Positions 61,164-64,000 of a stretch of DNA of 64,000 nucleotides are shown one piece after another. Below the pieces are notes generated by a model. It saw nothing but the letters and a program-made list of their open reading frames with translations. It ran no database searches and was not told where the DNA came from. This stretch comes from Christensenella minuta (GTDB lineage Bacteria > Bacillota > Clostridia > Christensenellales > Christensenellaceae): positions 1,507,585 to 1,571,584 of the forward strand of contig NZ_CP029256.1 of the NCBI RefSeq assembly GCF_003628755.1, read 5' to 3'. Made by a program: the position numbers and the translations under genes. How positions within the stretch are numbered: the first letter of the stretch is position 1; each line of letters begins with the position of its first letter.

Positions 61164-61565
61164 TCAAACTTCTTCAATAGAAAACGTAACATGGTTATCC
61201 GGATCCGGGCAGCCAAGTCTAATTTTTCCTTTAACCGGTTCCCACCAAAAATCCGCATTACAAATCATTGCATTAATATAGGGCAGCAACCCCGAAAATG
61301 CCGGAATACAGATCCCTTCAGGAGTTTTATCCCCTTCTACATAAAAGGTCTCGCCTTCTGCATGCCGTGCAACGCAGGTTCCTTCTACACGTTCTACCGT
61401 AATTTTAAATCTCTTGAGCGGCGGCGGGGTTACTTTCCCAATCAGAGACTTGGCATCCCCTATCGAAGAATCATCCGCAAATTTAGGTGTACCTCCATTG
61501 TATACTGTTGTTTGGCCAATTGCGCTTTTTACTAATTGATCAAGTTCTGATTTGTTTACTTTCAT
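61164..61565 (-). CDS. TIGR04076-like protein with putative BMC encapsulation helix
   Basis: A 133-residue cytosolic protein. Residues ~50-133 match my memory of the TIGR04076 family: KITVERVEGTCVARHAEGETF, then GICIPAFSGLLPYINAMIC and DNHVTFSIEEV, with conserved cysteines. Family members are usually about 80-100 residues; this one has a ~48-residue N-terminal addition. Residues 1-17 (MKVNKSELDQLVKSAIG) form an amphipathic helix like the encapsulation peptides of BMC enzymes such as PduP (MNTSELETLI...), followed by a Gly/Ser/Pro linker. It is the first gene of the shell operon, with GGAGG 7 nt before the ATG. Function unknown; cargo is inferred. Confidence 0.72.
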   Translation of the reverse strand: MKVNKSELDQLVKSAIGQTTVYNGGTPKFADDSSIGDAKSLIGKVTPPPLKRFKITVERVEGTCVARHAEGETFYVEGDKTPEGICIPAFSGLLPYINAMICNADFWWEPVKGKIRLGCPDPDNHVTFSIEEV

Positions 61566-61598
61566 ATCAATGACCTCCTTGCTTTCTTTGATATTTGT

Positions 61599-61627
61599 AT
61601 CTTAGCACTAAGTTATATTTATGTCAA
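61599..61627 (-). promoter_or_regulatory. Promoter of the BMC operon with overlapping palindrome
   Basis: Minus-strand -35 TTGACA (61622-61627), 17-bp spacer, -10 TAAGAT (61599-61604). A perfect inverted repeat CTTAG-CA-CTAAG (61601-61612) overlaps the -10 and spacer, a likely repressor site. A related half-site CTAAG lies at 61651-61655. Confidence 0.75.
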
Positions 61628-61780
61628 TATTATTTTTTGAAAATATTGAACTAAGCATTAAAAGTTATCGAAATACCCGCTTTTTCTCAATTTTAATGAA
61701 TATATTCGTTTAAATTTATTTGTTTTGAATTTTATATAACGTTATTTATATAACTTATTATCAGGCGATTTTATTATAAA

Positions 61781-61807
61781 AAAACCCGCCCTTAAGGAGC
61801 GGGTTTT
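61781..61807 (-). terminator. Terminator of the aldolase/fucO operon
   Basis: AAAACCCGC / GCGGGTTTT stem with a 9-nt loop followed on the minus strand by a T-run, 16 bp after the aldolase stop. Confidence 0.9.
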
Positions 61808-61822
61808 GCACACGGCGATTCT

Positions 61823-63109
61823 TTACAGCTGAAACGCCGCCTCGATCTCTTTTACCTCTTCCGGGGTAATGGTGTCCGGTTCGCCAAGCTGCTTGGCCGC
61901 AAGTACGGATTTTGCGGAATATTCCAGTACCTCCAACCGGTCGAACACATTGAGAAGTCCCGATCCCGCGATCACCACGCAGTCGTTGTCAATGATCTCT
62001 ACCGGATTTTTCATAGAGATCGTATCGACCACCTGGTTGTGCTCGAGAAGGTTGGAGCCGTACGGCAGCCGCTGCACCTGCTTGAGCATAATATAACTTT
62101 CGGGGATCAGCCGCGCGTCAAACTCCGCCCCCGTGACTGCAAACGCCATAATATTCGGCGGATGCGCGATCGCTACCGCATTGATGTCCGGATGTTTTTC
62201 GTAAATCGCTTGATGCATCTTTACGGCCCGGGAAGGATTCTTGCCCTGTTCCTTGCGTCCGTTGCGGATATTTACGATATCCTCGGGTTCAAGGTACATC
62301 CTGTCTTTATTGTATGGCGTAATGATAAACGATCCGTCGGGCAGCCTGCGCGAAAAGGTGCCCTGTGTGGAAGTAAACAACTGCTGGTTATACGCCCGTC
62401 GGATAAATTTACACATCACCGAACGGTAGTAGCGCTCGGCCGAACCGTATTCTCCCGGATAATAATCCCCGAGCTGCGGGAAAGACCGCATATAATACAG
62501 GTTAAGCTCTTCCGGTGTAAGTATCCGCGGCTTTCCGAGCGGAGCGGCGTTGATCTCGATGCGCGCGCAATAATCCAGCGTCTCGAATTTCATAAATGCG
62601 TCGAACAGATTTTGCGCGCCCACAACAACCCCGTGGCTGGCCATCATCACGATATCCGACCCATCCTCAAATTTCTGCGCAATCAGGTTGCCCAGCTTCT
62701 TAGAGCCCGGCAACGCATAGCCCGCCGTCTGCACGTTGTTACAGATATAATTTACGCTTGCGATCATCTCTGTCTGCGGCCTCTTGTCGAGTGCGGAATA
62801 TGCCACCAATGCCGGTGGGTGCGCGTGCAGCACCGCCTTCAGGTCCGGCCGTTTTTCGTACACCATCTTATGAAAAGGCAGCTCCACCGACGGCTTATGC
62901 GGACCGATCACCGTACCGTCCGGCTTCACCTGCATAATATCCTCGCGCGTCAGCGTTCCCTTGTCAATTGAACCAGGTGTGATCCAGATATCCCCGTCCG
63001 AGTCTTTGATCGAAAGATTCCCACCCGAGGTCGTCGTCATGCCAAACGCATAAATGCGCTCCATCATCATACAGATCTGGTCTGCGGGATGCAGCAAATG
63101 AAAATTCAT
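61823..63109 (-). CDS. Tandem class II aldolase/adducin-like protein
   Basis: A 428-residue fusion of two class II aldolase domains. Domain 1 (1-~210) keeps metal-binding motifs: TTSGGNLSIKDSD, VELPFHKMVY (Glu), VLHAHPPALVAY (two His) and MASHGVVVGA (His). Domain 2 (~225-428) has the fold (GTFSRRLPDG, YEKHPDINAVAIAHPPNIMA) but lost the Glu, the first His (IAHPP) and the last His (IAGSGLLN), so it should be inactive or regulatory. It may cleave fuculose- or rhamnulose-1-phosphate. It follows fucO by 77 bp and is in the same direction as the BMC operon, but terminates before it. AGGAGAAT precedes the ATG. Confidence 0.85.
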   Translation of the reverse strand: MNFHLLHPADQICMMMERIYAFGMTTTSGGNLSIKDSDGDIWITPGSIDKGTLTREDIMQVKPDGTVIGPHKPSVELPFHKMVYEKRPDLKAVLHAHPPALVAYSALDKRPQTEMIASVNYICNNVQTAGYALPGSKKLGNLIAQKFEDGSDIVMMASHGVVVGAQNLFDAFMKFETLDYCARIEINAAPLGKPRILTPEELNLYYMRSFPQLGDYYPGEYGSAERYYRSVMCKFIRRAYNQQLFTSTQGTFSRRLPDGSFIITPYNKDRMYLEPEDIVNIRNGRKEQGKNPSRAVKMHQAIYEKHPDINAVAIAHPPNIMAFAVTGAEFDARLIPESYIMLKQVQRLPYGSNLLEHNQVVDTISMKNPVEIIDNDCVVIAGSGLLNVFDRLEVLEYSAKSVLAAKQLGEPDTITPEEVKEIEAAFQL

Positions 63110-63186
63110 CAGGATTCTCCTTTTTCAATCCCGCCGGGGCATCCCCCGCGGGAAGCATTCGCCCTTCTTACGCTTCCGTTTTCCTT

Positions 63187-64000
63187 TCACCCCTTAAGCG
63201 CCCAGCGGTACACGCCGAGGATGCTCTCTTCCGTCATATCCTTAGGGTTCCCGCCTGTACATACATCGCAGAAGGCCGACTTCGCCAGTTCCTCGAGGTC
63301 CTCCTCCTTCACGCCGATCTCGGCAAGCGTCTGCGGTATCTCCACCGAACGGGATAAAGCGCGTACCGCTTCAATTGCCGCCCTCCGGTATTCCTCCTGA
63401 CTCATGTTATCCACATTCGCAACGCCCATCGCCCGGGCGATTTCGCGGTATTTTTCGCCCGTCGCATCCTGGTTATGCTCCATCACATAGGGCAGCAGGA
63501 CCGCGTTGGCAACGCCATGCGGCGTATCGTAAAACGCCCCCAGCGGATGCGCCATCCCGTGCACCACGCCAAGACCCACGTTGGAAAAGCCCATACCTGC
63601 GATATATTGTGCGTTTGCCATCTCTTCCCTGGCTTTCATATCGCCGTTCACCGCATCCTTAAGGTTTTTCGCGATCATTTTGATCGCCTGCAGGTGAAAC
63701 ATATCCGTCATTTCCCATGCGCCTTTTGTAACATAGCCCTCAATGGCATGCGTCAGCGCGTCCATTCCCGTGGAGGCCGCAAGCCCGCGCGGCATGGAGG
63801 CCATCATTTCCGGATCGACAATGGCGATCTGCGGAATATCATGCACATCCACGCACACAAATTTCCGTTTTTTCTCTTCGTCCGTAATCACATAATTGAT
63901 CGTCACCTCCGCCGCCGTGCCGGCTGTCGTGGGAATGGCGATCGTCGGCGCCGCTTTTCTAAGCGTATTTGCCGTACCCTCGAGGCTCACAACATCGGAA
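63187..64000 (-). CDS. fucO: Iron-containing alcohol dehydrogenase, lactaldehyde reductase (5' end outside window)
   Basis: About 271 C-terminal residues of a Fe-ADH (family length ~380); the N-terminus lies beyond base 64000. Motifs: AIPTTAGTAAEVTINYVI (nucleotide site), STGMDALTHAIEGYV and GVVHGMAHPLGAFYDTPHG with the metal-binding histidines. FucO reduces L-lactaldehyde from the aldolase to L-1,2-propanediol with NADH; the GMAHPLGA / PHGVANA signature and the adjacent aldolase support that identity. A general Fe-ADH such as propanediol oxidoreductase PduQ is also possible. Confidence 0.85.
   Translation of the reverse strand, partial: SDVVSLEGTANTLRKAAPTIAIPTTAGTAAEVTINYVITDEEKKRKFVCVDVHDIPQIAIVDPEMMASMPRGLAASTGMDALTHAIEGYVTKGAWEMTDMFHLQAIKMIAKNLKDAVNGDMKAREEMANAQYIAGMGFSNVGLGVVHGMAHPLGAFYDTPHGVANAVLLPYVMEHNQDATGEKYREIARAMGVANVDNMSQEEYRRAAIEAVRALSRSVEIPQTLAEIGVKEEDLEELAKSAFCDVCTGGNPKDMTEESILGVYRWALKG

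Noticed and set aside
62039-62971. A 310-codon + strand frame opposite the tandem aldolase
   Set aside because: Antisense to a clear coding region, Arg/His/Leu-rich, no start signals.
1-64000. CRISPR arrays, tRNA or rRNA genes, insertion sequences, prophage genes
   Set aside because: I found no regularly spaced repeats, cloverleaf or rRNA signatures, transposase-like proteins or phage genes anywhere in the window.

Overview
The window looks like the chromosome of a moderate-GC anaerobic Bacillota (class Clostridia, gut type). This is inferred from Gram-positive lipoprotein SBPs, a YesMN-type sensor pair, a TPP-controlled ECF transporter, Rex, strong GGAGG-type ribosome binding sites and deoxysugar catabolism with a bacterial microcompartment (BMC) shell. 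Christensenellales would fit, but I cannot prove the taxon from sequence alone. The dominant theme is L-rhamnose/L-fucose (6-deoxyhexose) use.

Region 1 (1-9.8 kb) is a rhamnose locus. An AraC regulator (cut by the window edge) and rhaM lie on the + strand. They converge on a long minus-strand operon: ABC importer (rhaT, rhaP, rhaQ, rhaS), an attenuator-like terminator, rhaA, rhaB, and a FIST-like gene. It has no rhamnulose-1-phosphate aldolase of its own. Region 2 (10.4-22.9 kb) is a mixed set: a hypothetical protein, a tiny basic ORF, tetR plus a radical SAM gene behind a well-defined double-palindrome operator, a small subtilase-like gene, an ECF sigma/anti-sigma pair, a secreted protein, yaaA, a TPP-riboswitch-controlled YkoE/ECF system, rmuC and tspO.

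Region 3 (23-33.3 kb) is a probable L-fucose module: ABC importer (ATPase, permease, SBP) followed by fucI. Next to it is a three-part sensor of response regulator, histidine kinase and membrane-anchored sugar-binding protein. Region 4 (33.4-50.8 kb) holds a 1640-residue repeat-rich wall protein, a dihydrolipoyl dehydrogenase complex (E2, E3, fused E1) with a Rex-like palindrome at its promoter, rlmD, a diguanylate cyclase, an MFS transporter, and an acyl ligase-ACP-mutY run.

Region 5 (50.9-64 kb) is a minus-strand BMC locus. It encodes a TIGR04076-like protein with a putative encapsulation helix, six shell proteins (two tandem BMC, three hexamer-type, one pentamer-type), a class II aldolase, a FGGY kinase, a third sugar ABC importer, then Rex plus a sugar epimerase. 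Upstream are a tandem class II aldolase fusion and fucO, the latter cut by the window end. Together the loci can import rhamnose/fucose, isomerise (rhaA, fucI), phosphorylate (rhaB, second kinase), cleave to DHAP and lactaldehyde (aldolases) and reduce lactaldehyde to 1,2-propanediol (fucO). The shell would house aldehyde chemistry whose signature enzymes (diol dehydratase, acylating aldehyde dehydrogenase) are not in this window.
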